Source of the DNA: Aerobium sp039839275
GTDB lineage: Bacteria > Pseudomonadota > Alphaproteobacteria > Rhizobiales > Rhizobiaceae
DNA: 64,000 bases
Direction: 5' to 3'
Assembly (NCBI RefSeq): GCF_039839275.1
Contig: NZ_JBDOQP010000001.1
Span: forward strand, 124,001-188,000
The notes beneath the pieces were generated by a model. That model was given only the letters and a program-made list of their open reading frames with translations, was not told the DNA's origin and ran no database searches. Both the position numbers and the translations under genes were made by a program. This document shows positions 17,434 through 26,477 of the stretch, one piece after another. Every line of letters starts with the position of its first letter. Positions within the stretch are counted from its first letter, which is position 1.

Positions 17434-18594
17434 TCAGGAGCCGGCGGCCGGCGTCGGCGTCGCCTCTGGCCCGGCACTGCCGAGCAGGCGCACATCGGCG
17501 CCCTCGCGTACGGAATGAACACCTTCTGTGACGACGGTGAGCGACACGTCCAGTTCGCCGGAAACCAGCACGCTGTCGGTGTTCCGCTGGACGATCGTCA
17601 CGGGAACCTGACGGCTCTTGCCGTCATCGACCACCCAGACGAATGCTCCGCCGGAGCCCCACTGGATGGCGAGGGGGTCGACCGCCGGAAAGGTATCGCC
17701 CGGAAACGCCATCTCGACCTGGAAGGACATGCCGGCGCGCAGGCGATCGCCTTCGTTTTCGATGCTGGCTTGCACCCGAAGCGTGCGGCTTGCCGCGTCG
17801 ACACGATTGTCGATCGCCGTAACCCTCCCGTCAAAGGTCTCGTCGGGGCGTGCGACCGAGGCCGCGCGCACCGGCTGGTCGATTTCGATCATGGTGGCGA
17901 ACCGCTCCGGCACCCAGAAGTCGACCACGATGCGCGAGCGGTCGTCTATCGTGGCGATCTCGCTTTGCGTCGTGACATAGTTGCCGGCCGAGACGGGCAG
18001 GATACCGACAACGCCGTTGATCGGCGCGAGGATCGAGCGGCGCTCCAGCGTCAGTTCGGCATCGCGCACGGCAAGCCTGGCATTGCTGACGGCCAGTTCG
18101 GCCTCCGTGAGCTGGACCGTGGTCGCCGTGTTCGAGGTGGTCAGGGCGCGGATGCGTTCCATTCTTGCCTCTGCGTCCTCCAGCGCGATCCGGGCACGGT
18201 CGAGTTCGATCTCCTCGGCGTCGGAATCCAGCATTGCGATGCGGTCCCCGGCCGAGACGCGCGAACCGGACTCCACCAGCACCTCCGTCAGGCGTCCGGA
18301 GGCAAACGGCGTCACCTGCACGGAACTGAGTGCCCGGCCGGTGCCGATGGCCGAAAGCCGATCATTGATCGTCTCGGTGCGTATGGGCGAGGTGACCACC
18401 ATGGCGCTCTGCTGCGCGGCTGGGTTGCCGGGCCCGCGCGCATCCGCGTCGCCTGTTTCCGGAACCGCCGCCGCCGCCCAGTCGATGCCCCAGCGCTCAA
18501 GGGTCTGCGGCGCGCCCGGGACCAGGAAGAGCCAGGCCGCCGCCGCCGCGACGAGCACGACCAGAGAAAGTGTCAGTTGCTTCCAGAACGACAT
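17434..18594 (-). CDS. RND efflux periplasmic adaptor (membrane fusion protein)
   Basis: This 386-residue HlyD/AcrA-type adaptor has one N-terminal membrane anchor (residues 5-25) without a lipobox, so it is held by an uncleaved helix. A barrel-sandwich half-motif (ASGRLTEVLVESGSRVSAGD) and the returning half (ILAPINGVVGILPVSAGNYV) flank a short coiled-coil hairpin, followed by beta-barrel and membrane-proximal domains. It is the first gene of a two-gene leftward operon with the RND pump. The C-terminal tail is alanine/proline rich. Confidence 0.92.
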   Translation of the reverse strand: MSFWKQLTLSLVVLVAAAAAWLFLVPGAPQTLERWGIDWAAAAVPETGDADARGPGNPAAQQSAMVVTSPIRTETINDRLSAIGTGRALSSVQVTPFASGRLTEVLVESGSRVSAGDRIAMLDSDAEEIELDRARIALEDAEARMERIRALTTSNTATTVQLTEAELAVSNARLAVRDAELTLERRSILAPINGVVGILPVSAGNYVTTQSEIATIDDRSRIVVDFWVPERFATMIEIDQPVRAASVARPDETFDGRVTAIDNRVDAASRTLRVQASIENEGDRLRAGMSFQVEMAFPGDTFPAVDPLAIQWGSGGAFVWVVDDGKSRQVPVTIVQRNTDSVLVSGELDVSLTVVTEGVHSVREGADVRLLGSAGPEATPTPAAGS

Positions 18595-18779
18595 GCACGG
18601 TTTCCGATCTTAGGCGGGGTACCCTGGAACGGGCCTGGCAACCACCGGACAACAAAAACAGGAACGCTGCCGCAACCGTCATGACGCTGCGGCACATCCC
18701 TCCTGCAGCATTTATGCCAACTCTGCGCAGGCAATGCACCAGCTAGATCATTAAATATCGGTAATTTGACCAAGCGGAA

Positions 18780-19604
18780 TCAAGGTTCCCGCAGGCTCTC
18801 CAGGGCGCTGATGCGCCGTGCGGCGTCGCTATCGGGCTTTCGGGTCAACTCGCTCATCAGCGCCTCGGCGACGACCAGCAGCGATACCACGGAATCCCAC
18901 GCAGACGGCACTGCAGTGCGCCCCGCGACGACATGACGGGCGTAGCGGGCGATCGGCGATAGCCACTGATCGGTGAACAGAATGATCTGCGCGCCGCGCT
19001 TGTGCGCCGCCTCGGCAAGGTGAAGCAGACTGTCCTGGTAGCGCCTGATGTCGAAGATCACGATGACGTCATTGCGGCCCATGTCGATCAATCGGTCGCG
19101 CCTGTTGCTGTCCTGCCCCGACAGATGCAGCACCCCGGGCCGTATGATCGCCAGATGCGCGGCCATGTAGGCGGCCACGGGATCGGTGAAGCGCCCGCCG
19201 GCGAGATAGACATGACCGCGCCTGTTCGACAGGGTTGCAACGATTGCCGAGAGTTGCCGGTCGGTCAGATGGCGAAAGGTCTCGCGGACATTGTCGACCG
19301 CAGCGGCCACGAAAGGCGTGGCGTCCGTTTCGGCGCCATCGGTCGCTCGCGACAGCGGCGACTGGAGTTGCGCGGCGAGTTCATTTTGCAGCCTGGCCTG
19401 AAAATCGGCGTAGTTCTGGAAGCCGAGCCGCGACACGAAGCGCAGGATTGTGGGCGGCGACACGCCGGCCTGGGCGGAGAACTCGGCGACGGTACGCAGG
19501 CCGGTAATCGGATAGTTCGCCATCAGCGCCTGCGCCGCGCGCCGTTCCCCGGCGGGCATCGCATCTGTCTTCTCCGCAATCAGTTCCGCAACGCTGCTGG
19601 CCAT
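18780..19604 (-). CDS. MurR/RpiR family transcriptional regulator
   Basis: A 274-residue regulator if it starts at MASSVAELIAEK (19604). The N-terminal helix-turn-helix is TVAEFSAQAGVSPPTILRFVSRLG, followed by a SIS domain from about residue 105 (YLAGGRFTDPVAAYMAAHL). SIS domains of this family bind phosphosugars or other small effectors. It is divergent from the glutamine-synthetase-like gene with 116 bp between the chosen starts, so it probably regulates that catabolic operon. An upstream ATG at 19655 would overlap the likely promoter and is disfavoured. Confidence 0.88.
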   Translation of the reverse strand: MASSVAELIAEKTDAMPAGERRAAQALMANYPITGLRTVAEFSAQAGVSPPTILRFVSRLGFQNYADFQARLQNELAAQLQSPLSRATDGAETDATPFVAAAVDNVRETFRHLTDRQLSAIVATLSNRRGHVYLAGGRFTDPVAAYMAAHLAIIRPGVLHLSGQDSNRRDRLIDMGRNDVIVIFDIRRYQDSLLHLAEAAHKRGAQIILFTDQWLSPIARYARHVVAGRTAVPSAWDSVVSLLVVAEALMSELTRKPDSDAARRISALESLREP

Positions 19605-19617
19605 GCCGTGATCAGGT

Positions 19618-19646
19618 TTGACAAAGGGATGCGAACTGTATGAAAT
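19618..19646 (+). promoter_or_regulatory. Putative promoter of the glutamine-synthetase-like operon
   Basis: TTGACA at 19618-19623 and a weak TGAAAT at 19641-19646 are spaced 17 bp apart and point toward the ligase gene. An upstream in-frame ATG at 19640 would fall in the -10 region, which supports translation from 19721 instead. Confidence 0.5.
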
Positions 19647-19720
19647 CATCCACAAGCGCGCAATCCAATCAATCCCGTATCATTCATTACAGCAACGGGC
19701 ACCCGGCAGCGGAGCAGGCG

Positions 19721-21091
19721 ATGGCAGGCATGATTTCCTTCGATCAGTTGAAGAAGCTCGTATCGGCGAACGATATCGACACCGTCCTCGCATGCGCTGT
19801 CGATATGCAGGGGCGACTGATCGGGAAGCGCTTCCTGGCGAGGTTCTTCGTCGAATCCGCCTACGACGAGACTCACGGATGCAACTATCTGCTGGCCAAC
19901 GACATCGATATGGAGCCGGTGCCGGGCTACAAGGCGGCAAGCTGGACCAAAGGTTACGGCGATTTCGTCATGAAGCCGGACCTGTCCACCATCCGGATCG
20001 TTCCATGGCTGGAAAAGACCGCGCTGCTGTTGTGCGACCTGCAGGATCATCACACGCATGAGGACCTCCCGCATTCGCCGCGCGGCATCCTCAAGAAGCA
20101 GGTGGCGAGACTGAAGGAGCGCGGCTACCTCGCCTATTTTGCATCCGAGCTGGAATTCTACCTTTTCGACGAGACCTATGACGGCGCACGCGCCAAGCAC
20201 TGGAAGAATCTCGGCACTGCCTCGCCGTATATCGAGGACTACCTGATCGGCCTCACCTCCAAGGAAGAGGGCGTGATGCGCAGGCTGCGCAACGAGATGG
20301 AGGCGGCGGGAATCCCTATAGAGAACTCCAAGGGAGAATGGGGTCCGGGTCAGGAGGAGATCAATGTGCGTTATGCCGAGGTGCTCGACATGGCGGACCG
20401 GCACGTGATCCTCAAGAACGGCGCCAAGGAGATCGCGCATTCGGAGGGCAAAGCCATCAGTTTCATGGCCAAGTACAATTATGAACTGGCGGGCAATTCG
20501 AGCCATATCCACAATTCGCTGTGGAGCGCGGATGGCAAATCGCCGCTGTTCTTCGACAAGAACGCCGAGTTCTCGATGACGCCGCTGATGCGCTCATGGG
20601 TGGCGGGCCAGCTCAGATATGCACCGGACTACACCTGGTTCCTGTGCCCCTACATCAATTCCTACAAGCGCTTCCAGGCGGGGACGTTCGCGCCGACCAA
20701 GTCGGTCTGGAGCCGCGACAACCGCACCGCCGGCTTCCGGCTCTGCGGCGAAGGCTCCAAGGGCATTCGCATCGAGTGCCGCGTGGGCGGCGCCGACCTC
20801 AATCCCTATCTCGCTTTCGCGGCGCTGATTGCGGCGGGTCTCAAGGGCATCGACGAGAAGCTTGATCTGCCGGCGCCCTTCGAAGGCGACGCGTATGGCG
20901 GCGAGGAACTGCCGGAGATCCCGAAGACGCTTCGCGAGGCCATTGCCACGATGGAGGGGTCCGCCATGCTCAAGGAAGCCTTCGGCGAAGAAGTCGTCGA
21001 GCACTACCTTCACACGGCGCGGTGGGAGCAGATGGAATACGATCGCCGCGTCACCGACTGGGAACTGCATCGCGGCTTCGAGCGGTACTGA
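19721..21091 (+). CDS. Glutamine synthetase family protein (gamma-glutamyl-amine ligase)
   Basis: About 456 residues from the ATG at 19721, preceded by GGAG six bases upstream. It has the beta-grasp start (ISFDQLKKLVSANDIDTVLA), the catalytic ELEFYLFDE stretch, the histidine/asparagine block NSSHIHNSLW and the C-terminal RIECRVGGADLNPYLAFA. Length and sequence fit the PuuA/GlnT branch, which joins glutamate to an amine with ATP, not ammonia-assimilating GlnA. The following genes encode an aldehyde dehydrogenase and an alcohol dehydrogenase. The amine may therefore carry an alcohol group, such as ethanolamine or alaninol (inference). Confidence 0.88.
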   Translation: MAGMISFDQLKKLVSANDIDTVLACAVDMQGRLIGKRFLARFFVESAYDETHGCNYLLANDIDMEPVPGYKAASWTKGYGDFVMKPDLSTIRIVPWLEKTALLLCDLQDHHTHEDLPHSPRGILKKQVARLKERGYLAYFASELEFYLFDETYDGARAKHWKNLGTASPYIEDYLIGLTSKEEGVMRRLRNEMEAAGIPIENSKGEWGPGQEEINVRYAEVLDMADRHVILKNGAKEIAHSEGKAISFMAKYNYELAGNSSHIHNSLWSADGKSPLFFDKNAEFSMTPLMRSWVAGQLRYAPDYTWFLCPYINSYKRFQAGTFAPTKSVWSRDNRTAGFRLCGEGSKGIRIECRVGGADLNPYLAFAALIAAGLKGIDEKLDLPAPFEGDAYGGEELPEIPKTLREAIATMEGSAMLKEAFGEEVVEHYLHTARWEQMEYDRRVTDWELHRGFERY

Positions 21092-21123
21092 CGCACGATG
21101 TTGAAAACACCGGAGAGTTCCAA

Positions 21124-22506
21124 GTGGAAACAGTAAAGCTGACATCCCCCATCGACGGCTCGGTCTATGCCGAGCGTGCCACAGCTACCGACGCCGAGAT
21201 CGACGCGACGGTGGCGCGCGCCCGCGCCGCGCAGGCCGAATGGGCGGGAACCTCCATCGAGGAGCGGGCGACGTATCTCCTGGCTTTCCTCGAAGCCCTG
21301 CTTGCGATGAACGACGACATCGTGCCGGAGATCGCATGGCAGATGGGGCGGCCGGTACGCTATGGCGGAGAAAAGGGCGGCGTCGAAGAGCGCACCCGTT
21401 ATATGGTCGCTCTCGCGGAAAAGGCGCTCGCGCCTTTCATCCCGGAGGACAGGCCCGGCTTTCGCCGCTACCTGAAACGCGCGCCGCTGGGCGTTGTCAT
21501 GACGATCGCGCCTTGGAACTATCCCTACCTCACGACGGTCAATTCGGTTGTGCCTGCTCTCATGGCAGGCAATGCCATGATCCTCAAACATGCCGCGCAG
21601 ACGCTGCTGGTCGGCGAGCGTTTCCAGGCCGCGTTCGACAAGGCCGGCCTCCCCAAGGGCGTTTTCCAGAACATCGTTCTCGGCCATGCGCAGACCGAGA
21701 AGCTGCTCGGCTCCGGCAAGATCGACCACTGCAATTTCACCGGCTCCGTCGCTGGCGGGCGTGCCATCGAGAAGGCGGCGGCCGGTACGTTCATGACGCT
21801 CGGCCTCGAACTCGGCGGCAAGGACCCGGCCTATGTCCTGCCCGATGCGAAGCTCGACCACGCCATCGCCAACCTGGTCGACGGGGCATTCTACAACAGC
21901 GGCCAGTGCTGCTGCGGCATCGAGCGCGTCTATGTGCACGAAAAGGTCTATGACGACTTCGTCGAAGGCTTCATCGCCGAAACGAGGAACTACGTCGTCG
22001 GCAACCCGCTCGACCAGGCGACGACAATGGGTCCGATGGCTCAGGCGCGCTTCGCCGATTTCATCCGCGAGCAGAAGGCCGAGGCGCTGCGCAAGGGCGC
22101 CGTGGCGCATATCGGCATGACGGTCGAAGGCGACCGGGAAGGTTCGCCTTACCTGGCTCCGGAGGTGCTTACCGGCGTCAACCACCAGATGAGCGTCATG
22201 CGCGAGGAGAGCTTTGGTCCGATCGTCGGCATCATGAAGGTGCGCGACGACGAGGAAGCGATCCAGTTGATGAACGACAGCCCCTATGGGCTCACCGCCT
22301 CGGTCTGGACGACCGACACCGACCATGCCGCCACGCTGGGCGACCGCATCGAGACCGGCACCGTTTTCATGAACCGCTGCGACTATGTCGATCCGGGTCT
22401 CGTGTGGACCGGTGTCAAGGATACCGGCAAGGGCGGCGCGATGGGCCTCGTCGGCTACGACAATCTGACCCGGCCGAAAAGCTATCACCTGCGCGAAGCG
22501 ATCTGA
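21124..22506 (+). CDS. Aldehyde dehydrogenase family protein
   Basis: A 460-residue NAD(P)-dependent aldehyde dehydrogenase starting at GTG 21124 with GGAGAG upstream, 32 bp after the ligase. The general base lies in LGLELGGKDPAYV and the nucleophile in NSGQCCCGIERV. The cofactor-binding stretch is APWNYPYLTTVNSVVPALMAG. It lacks targeting signals, so it is cytoplasmic. In the suggested pathway it would oxidise a gamma-glutamylated aldehyde to the acid, as PuuC-type enzymes do. Confidence 0.92.
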   Translation: METVKLTSPIDGSVYAERATATDAEIDATVARARAAQAEWAGTSIEERATYLLAFLEALLAMNDDIVPEIAWQMGRPVRYGGEKGGVEERTRYMVALAEKALAPFIPEDRPGFRRYLKRAPLGVVMTIAPWNYPYLTTVNSVVPALMAGNAMILKHAAQTLLVGERFQAAFDKAGLPKGVFQNIVLGHAQTEKLLGSGKIDHCNFTGSVAGGRAIEKAAAGTFMTLGLELGGKDPAYVLPDAKLDHAIANLVDGAFYNSGQCCCGIERVYVHEKVYDDFVEGFIAETRNYVVGNPLDQATTMGPMAQARFADFIREQKAEALRKGAVAHIGMTVEGDREGSPYLAPEVLTGVNHQMSVMREESFGPIVGIMKVRDDEEAIQLMNDSPYGLTASVWTTDTDHAATLGDRIETGTVFMNRCDYVDPGLVWTGVKDTGKGGAMGLVGYDNLTRPKSYHLREAI

Positions 22507-22523
22507 TCTCCGAAAGACAGACA

Positions 22524-23696
22524 ATGACCAATCTCGTGTCGAAATGGAACTACCCCACCACCATCCGGTTCGGCGCCGGGCGGATCGCGGAACTGCCGGA
22601 GGTGCTGAAGGATACCGGCATCGCCAACCCGCTTTTCGTCACCGACCCCGGCCTTGCGAAGCTTCCCGTCGTCGCGTCGACGCTGAAGCTGCTCGAGGAC
22701 GCAGGCGTCGCCCACGGGGTGTTTTCGGATGTGAAGCCCAACCCCGTCGAATCGAACCTTTACGCCGGGGTCGAGGTGTTCAAGGCCGGTCGCCATGACG
22801 GCGTCATCGCCTTTGGCGGCGGTTCGGCGCTCGACCTGGGCAAGCTGATCGCGTTCCAGGCCCACCAGACGCGGCCGGTGTGGGATTTCGAGGACATCGG
22901 TGACTGGTGGACGCGCGCCGACGGATCGAGGATTGCGCCGATCATCGCCGTGCCGACGACGGCGGGAACCGGCTCCGAGGTCGGGCGCGCCGGCGTGCTG
23001 ACCCATGAGGCCAGCCACACCAAGAAGGTGATCTTCCATCCCAAGATGATGCCGGCGCTGGTCATCGCTGACCCTGAGCTGACCGTCGGCATGCCGCCCT
23101 TCATCACGGCTGGCACCGGCATGGACGCGCTTGCCCATTGCCTCGAGGCCTATTGCGCGCCGGGCTACCATCCCATGGCCGACGGGGTCGCGCTGGAGGG
23201 CATGCGGCTGGTGTTCGAGAACCTGTCGACCGCCTTTGCCGACGGGTCCAACCTGACCGCACGCGCCCACATGATGTCCGCCGCTGCGATGGGCGCCACG
23301 GCCTTCCAGAAGGGGCTCGGGGCGATCCACTCGCTCTCGCATCCGATCGGCGCCCTTTACGACACCCATCACGGCATGACCAATGCGGTCTTCATGCCCT
23401 ATGTGCTGGCCTTCAACCGTTCTGCGGTCGAGGAGCGGCTGGCGCGGGCGGCTGCATATTGCGGCATTTCAGGTGGATTCGAGGGCTTTGCCCAAGCTGT
23501 GCTGGACCTGCGCATGGAATTGAAAGTGCCGAGCACGCTGCCGGAATTCATCAAGGATTTCGCACCCGACGACGCCCGCAAGAGCCTCATCGCCGACATG
23601 GCAATCGTCGACCCGACAGCGGGCGGCAATCCCATCGAGCTCACCAAGCAAGCCGCGCTGAAACTGCTGGACGACGCCATCACCGGCAGCCTCTGA
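22524..23696 (+). CDS. Iron-containing (group III) alcohol dehydrogenase
   Basis: This 390-residue enzyme starts at ATG 22524, 17 bp after the aldehyde dehydrogenase. NAD-binding GGGSALDLGKL is followed by the metal-binding blocks MDALAHCLEAY and SLSHPIGALYDTHHG, which carry the His ligands of iron-dependent alcohol dehydrogenases. The chemistry is reversible oxidation of a primary or secondary alcohol to an aldehyde or ketone. It probably acts before the aldehyde dehydrogenase of the same operon. A terminator follows at 23724. Confidence 0.92.
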   Translation: MTNLVSKWNYPTTIRFGAGRIAELPEVLKDTGIANPLFVTDPGLAKLPVVASTLKLLEDAGVAHGVFSDVKPNPVESNLYAGVEVFKAGRHDGVIAFGGGSALDLGKLIAFQAHQTRPVWDFEDIGDWWTRADGSRIAPIIAVPTTAGTGSEVGRAGVLTHEASHTKKVIFHPKMMPALVIADPELTVGMPPFITAGTGMDALAHCLEAYCAPGYHPMADGVALEGMRLVFENLSTAFADGSNLTARAHMMSAAAMGATAFQKGLGAIHSLSHPIGALYDTHHGMTNAVFMPYVLAFNRSAVEERLARAAAYCGISGGFEGFAQAVLDLRMELKVPSTLPEFIKDFAPDDARKSLIADMAIVDPTAGGNPIELTKQAALKLLDDAITGSL

Positions 23697-23723
23697 GCGC
23701 AAAGGCAAACAGGGGTTTCCAGG

Positions 23724-23745
23724 GGGCCGGGAAACCGGCCCTTTT
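23724..23745 (+). terminator. Intrinsic terminator
   Basis: GGGCCGG, loop GAAA, CCGGCCC and TTTT lie 28 bp after the alcohol dehydrogenase stop. The stable GNRA-type loop and T-run make a convincing end for the rightward operon. Confidence 0.85.
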
Positions 23746-23826
23746 CGCGTGCAGCGGCGTTGTGCGCATATGCCGTCTGCAAGCAGCCGCGTCGCTCATG
23801 TTCTTGTCATCAAAGGGAAATTCGGA

Positions 23827-23901
<75 letters not shown>

Positions 23902-24008
23902 ATCCGATGCCCGCGCATACACCACAGGCCGGCGCTGGCGTCAATAGCCGAAAAACGATCTCGCGTTCCGGTTCTCGACGGGCACGCCATGCCGGCGGCG
24001 AAGCCGCC

Positions 24009-24371
24009 TCAGGCGGCCTGAAGCATCTTCTCGACCTCGTTGACGAGGTCGCGCAGATGAAACGGCTTTGAGAGGACCTTGGCGTCCTTGGGAGCCTTGG
24101 AATCCGGGTTGAGGGCGACGGCCGCGAAGCCGGTGATGAACATCACCTTGAGGTCCGGGTCTATCTCCGTGGCGCGGCGCGCCAGTTCGATCCCATCCAT
24201 CTCGGGCATCACGATGTCGGTCAGAAGCAGCGAGAAGGGTTCCTCGCGCAATCTTTCATAGGCGCTTGCGCCATTGTCGAAATCGCTAACGTCGTAGCCC
24301 GCCCGCTCAAGCGCCTTCACCAGAAAGCGCCGCATGTCGTGGTCGTCTTCCGCCAGAAGTATTCGTGCCAT
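24009..24371 (-). CDS. cpdR: Cell-cycle response regulator CpdR
   Basis: This 120-residue stand-alone receiver domain has the acidic pocket E8-D9-D10, phospho-acceptor D52 in LLLTDIVMPEMDG, T/A switch residues in MFITGFAAVAL and the conserved lysine in VLSKPF. There is no output domain. Size and sequence match CpdR, which in its unphosphorylated form directs ClpXP to polar substrates in the alphaproteobacterial cell cycle and is controlled by the CckA-ChpT relay. It is monocistronic and divergent from the N-formylglutamate amidohydrolase gene. Confidence 0.9.
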   Translation of the reverse strand: MARILLAEDDHDMRRFLVKALERAGYDVSDFDNGASAYERLREEPFSLLLTDIVMPEMDGIELARRATEIDPDLKVMFITGFAAVALNPDSKAPKDAKVLSKPFHLRDLVNEVEKMLQAA

Positions 24372-24599
24372 GTTTTCCCGTCCGAATCAGTCGTCGACGC
24401 AACCGCGCGCGGCGATGCATCGCCCACCCCGCGTATATGCGTGCACTCGAGTAAAGATCAAGTGAATGCTGGGGTCCAGCAGGCCGGCCGGCGCCGTTGC
24501 GACGTTGCGGAAGCTGGACAGCGCAGCTTGCAGATGGCAATTTCGGGAAGGTGGGCGCGCCGCTTCCACCACCGCAAGTGTCAGGCAGCCGGAAGTACC

Positions 24600-25490
24600 A
24601 TGACCGCATCGGGAGACTTTGCGTCGACGCCGCCTTTCGTTGTGCGCAGCCCCGCGCAGCAGCGCGTGCCTTTCGTATTCAACTCTCCCCATAGTGGCCG
24701 CTTCTATCCAGCGCGCTTCCTCGGCATGAGCAAGCTCGACGCGATGGCCATCCGCCGATCCGAAGACTGCTACGTCGACGAACTTTTCGCGGGAGCCATC
24801 GCACTCGGCGCTCCTCTTCTGGCGGCGAATTTTCCGCGCGCCTATCTCGACGTGAATCGCGAGCCTTGGGAACTCGATTCGCGCATGTTCATCGAAGCGC
24901 TGCCCGCGCATGCCAACACCCGGTCGGCGCGCGTCGCGGGTGGACTGGGGACCGTGCCGCGGCTGGTCGGGGAAGGGCAGGAGATCTACCCGACCCGGCT
25001 GCCGTTGGCGGAGGCCGTCGCGCGTATCGAGACGGTCTACAAACCCTATCATGCGCAGCTCAAGCGCCTGTTGACGCATACGCATGCGCAATTCGGCTTC
25101 GCCGCCCTGATCGACTGCCACTCGATGCCCGCGAGCATCCGGCTGGGCGATGGCGGCATGCGACCGGATTTCATCATCGGCGACCGTTTTGGCGTTGCCT
25201 GCGCGCCCGAGCTGTCGGAGACGGCACAAACGATCCTATCCGGGCTCGGCTACAAGGTGGTGCTCAACAAGCCATATGCGGGGGGCTTCATCACCGAACA
25301 TTACGGCCGGCCGGCGAGGGGCCTCCACGCATTGCAGATCGAGGTCAATCGCGGCCTCTACCTCAATGAGAGGACATTCGAGCGCACCGCCGGCTTTTCG
25401 GCGCTCGCGAATGACATGACGCGGTTCGCAGCGGATATGATGGCCATTCCCGACCATTGGCTCACCGGCCTGCCGCTTGCTGCCGAATAG
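24600..25490 (+). CDS. N-formylglutamate amidohydrolase family protein
   Basis: About 296 residues from ATG 24600, with GGAAG just upstream. Family motifs are NSPHSGRFYP near the N-terminus, a central DCHSMP metal-site block and EHYGRPARGLHALQIEVNRG toward the end. Enzymes of this family release formate from N-formylglutamate in histidine breakdown, but many rhizobial copies are not in hut operons and their substrate is unknown. No hut gene is nearby. A second family member lies at 44603-45472. Confidence 0.85.
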   Translation: MTASGDFASTPPFVVRSPAQQRVPFVFNSPHSGRFYPARFLGMSKLDAMAIRRSEDCYVDELFAGAIALGAPLLAANFPRAYLDVNREPWELDSRMFIEALPAHANTRSARVAGGLGTVPRLVGEGQEIYPTRLPLAEAVARIETVYKPYHAQLKRLLTHTHAQFGFAALIDCHSMPASIRLGDGGMRPDFIIGDRFGVACAPELSETAQTILSGLGYKVVLNKPYAGGFITEHYGRPARGLHALQIEVNRGLYLNERTFERTAGFSALANDMTRFAADMMAIPDHWLTGLPLAAE

Positions 25491-25528
25491 AAAGCTGCCC
25501 GGCACGCGCCAATCTCCCGATTTCGCAC

Positions 25529-25613
25529 AAAAAAAGACCGCACCGTTTGCACGACGCGGTCGAAGTCTAGGGAGGAAACGCCCAAGGAGGGCATAGACAG
25601 GTCGCCCTGTCCG
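25529..25613 (-). ncRNA. mmgR: MmgR/alpha-r8-type trans-acting sRNA (suhB RNA motif)
   Basis: A minus-strand transcription unit of about 85 nt sits between the amidohydrolase and the inositol-phosphatase-family gene. It starts just after a TTGACA promoter and ends in a hairpin (GACCGC/GCGGTC at 25536-25561) followed by seven U. The body holds two C-rich unpaired stretches, CCTCC and TTTCCTCCC, of the kind that pair with ribosome binding sites. Size, terminator, position and opposite orientation to the phosphatase gene match the alphaproteobacterial suhB motif, known in Sinorhizobium as MmgR, a regulator linked to polyhydroxybutyrate storage. Identification is by layout and recalled features, not by a covariance search. 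Confidence 0.75.
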
Positions 25614-25619
25614 ACTAAG

Positions 25620-25647
25620 AGTTTATTGTGCGATGCACAAATGTCAA
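25620..25647 (-). promoter_or_regulatory. sRNA promoter
   Basis: On the minus strand, TTGACA (25647-25642) and TAAACT (25625-25620) are separated by 16 bp, placing the start near 25613. It overlaps the region just before the phosphatase gene transcribed in the other direction. Confidence 0.65.
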
Positions 25648-25703
25648 GCGGTGTATTGATGTGCCGCAATTTTCAGCAAAGGCCGGAGAAGGGGCTCTTT
25701 CCA

Positions 25704-26477
25704 ATGATTGTGAACGGCGATTTCATGATGCGGTTGGCTGACGCGGCGGCAGAACAGACGCTGCCGCGATTCCGACAGGCCGGGCTCGTCGACAACAAGC
25801 TGACGACCGGGTTCGATCCCGTCACCGAAGCCGATCGGGAAGCCGAGTTGGCCATTCGTGCGCTGATCCGCGAAGCGTTTCCCGACCACGGCATTCTGGG
25901 CGAGGAGTTCGGCAGCGAGAATTCCGATGCGCGCCATGTCTGGGTGATCGATCCGATCGACGGGACACGCGCCTTCATCTCGGGGATGCCGTTGTGGGGC
26001 ACGCTGGTGGGGCTAACGGACAATGGCGACGCGGTCGAAGGGATGATGTCGCAGCCCTTCATCGGTGAGCTGTTCTGGACGGAAGGCGATCGTTCCCTTT
26101 ACCAAGGGCCAAGGGGAAATCGGACGCTGTCGACCAAGACGACCACGGACCTTGCCGATGCCTTGATGTGCACGACCACGCCGACGCTGTTCGTCGATGC
26201 CAAGCGCGTTTCTTACGACAATCTGGAAAGCAAGGTCCGGCTCGCCCGCTACGGCACGGACTGCTACGCCTACGCCATGCTCGCAGCCGGGCATATCGAC
26301 CTCGTCGTGGAAACGGGCCTTCAACCCTACGACATCGTCGCGCTGGTCCCGATTATCGAGAAGGCTGGCGGGGTGGTCACCACGTGGGACGGGGGGCCGG
26401 CGGAGAAGGCCGGCGATATCGTCGCGGCAGCCACGCCCGAACTCCACGAAGCCGCGCTGGCGATGCTGCGCGGCTAG
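25704..26477 (+). CDS. Inositol monophosphatase family protein (HisN-like)
   Basis: About 257 residues from ATG 25704. Metal-binding motifs are GEEFG, WVIDPIDGTRAF and the late block GTDCYAYAMLAAGHIDLVVE, which is the family's C-terminal W/G-D-x-x-A-like site. The family hydrolyses phosphate monoesters such as inositol-1-phosphate, histidinol phosphate or PAP. The sequence from DPIDGTRAFISG onward is the type often annotated as histidinol-phosphatase HisN in rhizobia. An in-frame start at 25626 would overlap the divergent sRNA promoter and is less likely. It converges with the hydrolase gene, overlapping by 4 bp. Confidence 0.88.
   Translation: MIVNGDFMMRLADAAAEQTLPRFRQAGLVDNKLTTGFDPVTEADREAELAIRALIREAFPDHGILGEEFGSENSDARHVWVIDPIDGTRAFISGMPLWGTLVGLTDNGDAVEGMMSQPFIGELFWTEGDRSLYQGPRGNRTLSTKTTTDLADALMCTTTPTLFVDAKRVSYDNLESKVRLARYGTDCYAYAMLAAGHIDLVVETGLQPYDIVALVPIIEKAGGVVTTWDGGPAEKAGDIVAAATPELHEAALAMLRG

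Noticed and set aside
17400..17522. An N-terminal extension of the RND pump by 41 residues
   Set aside because: It overlaps the 3' end of the adaptor gene and adds an Arg/Pro-rich stretch. GTG 17399 has a good ribosome binding site and gives the normal N-terminus.
19640..19720. An upstream ATG extending the glutamine-synthetase-like protein by 27 residues
   Set aside because: It falls in the likely -10 box, the extra residues (STSAQSNQSRI) are not family-like, and ATG 19721 has a good GGAG.
25358..25669. A 103-codon minus-strand frame across the amidohydrolase/phosphatase gap
   Set aside because: It covers an sRNA promoter, sRNA body and terminator, and has no protein-like pattern.
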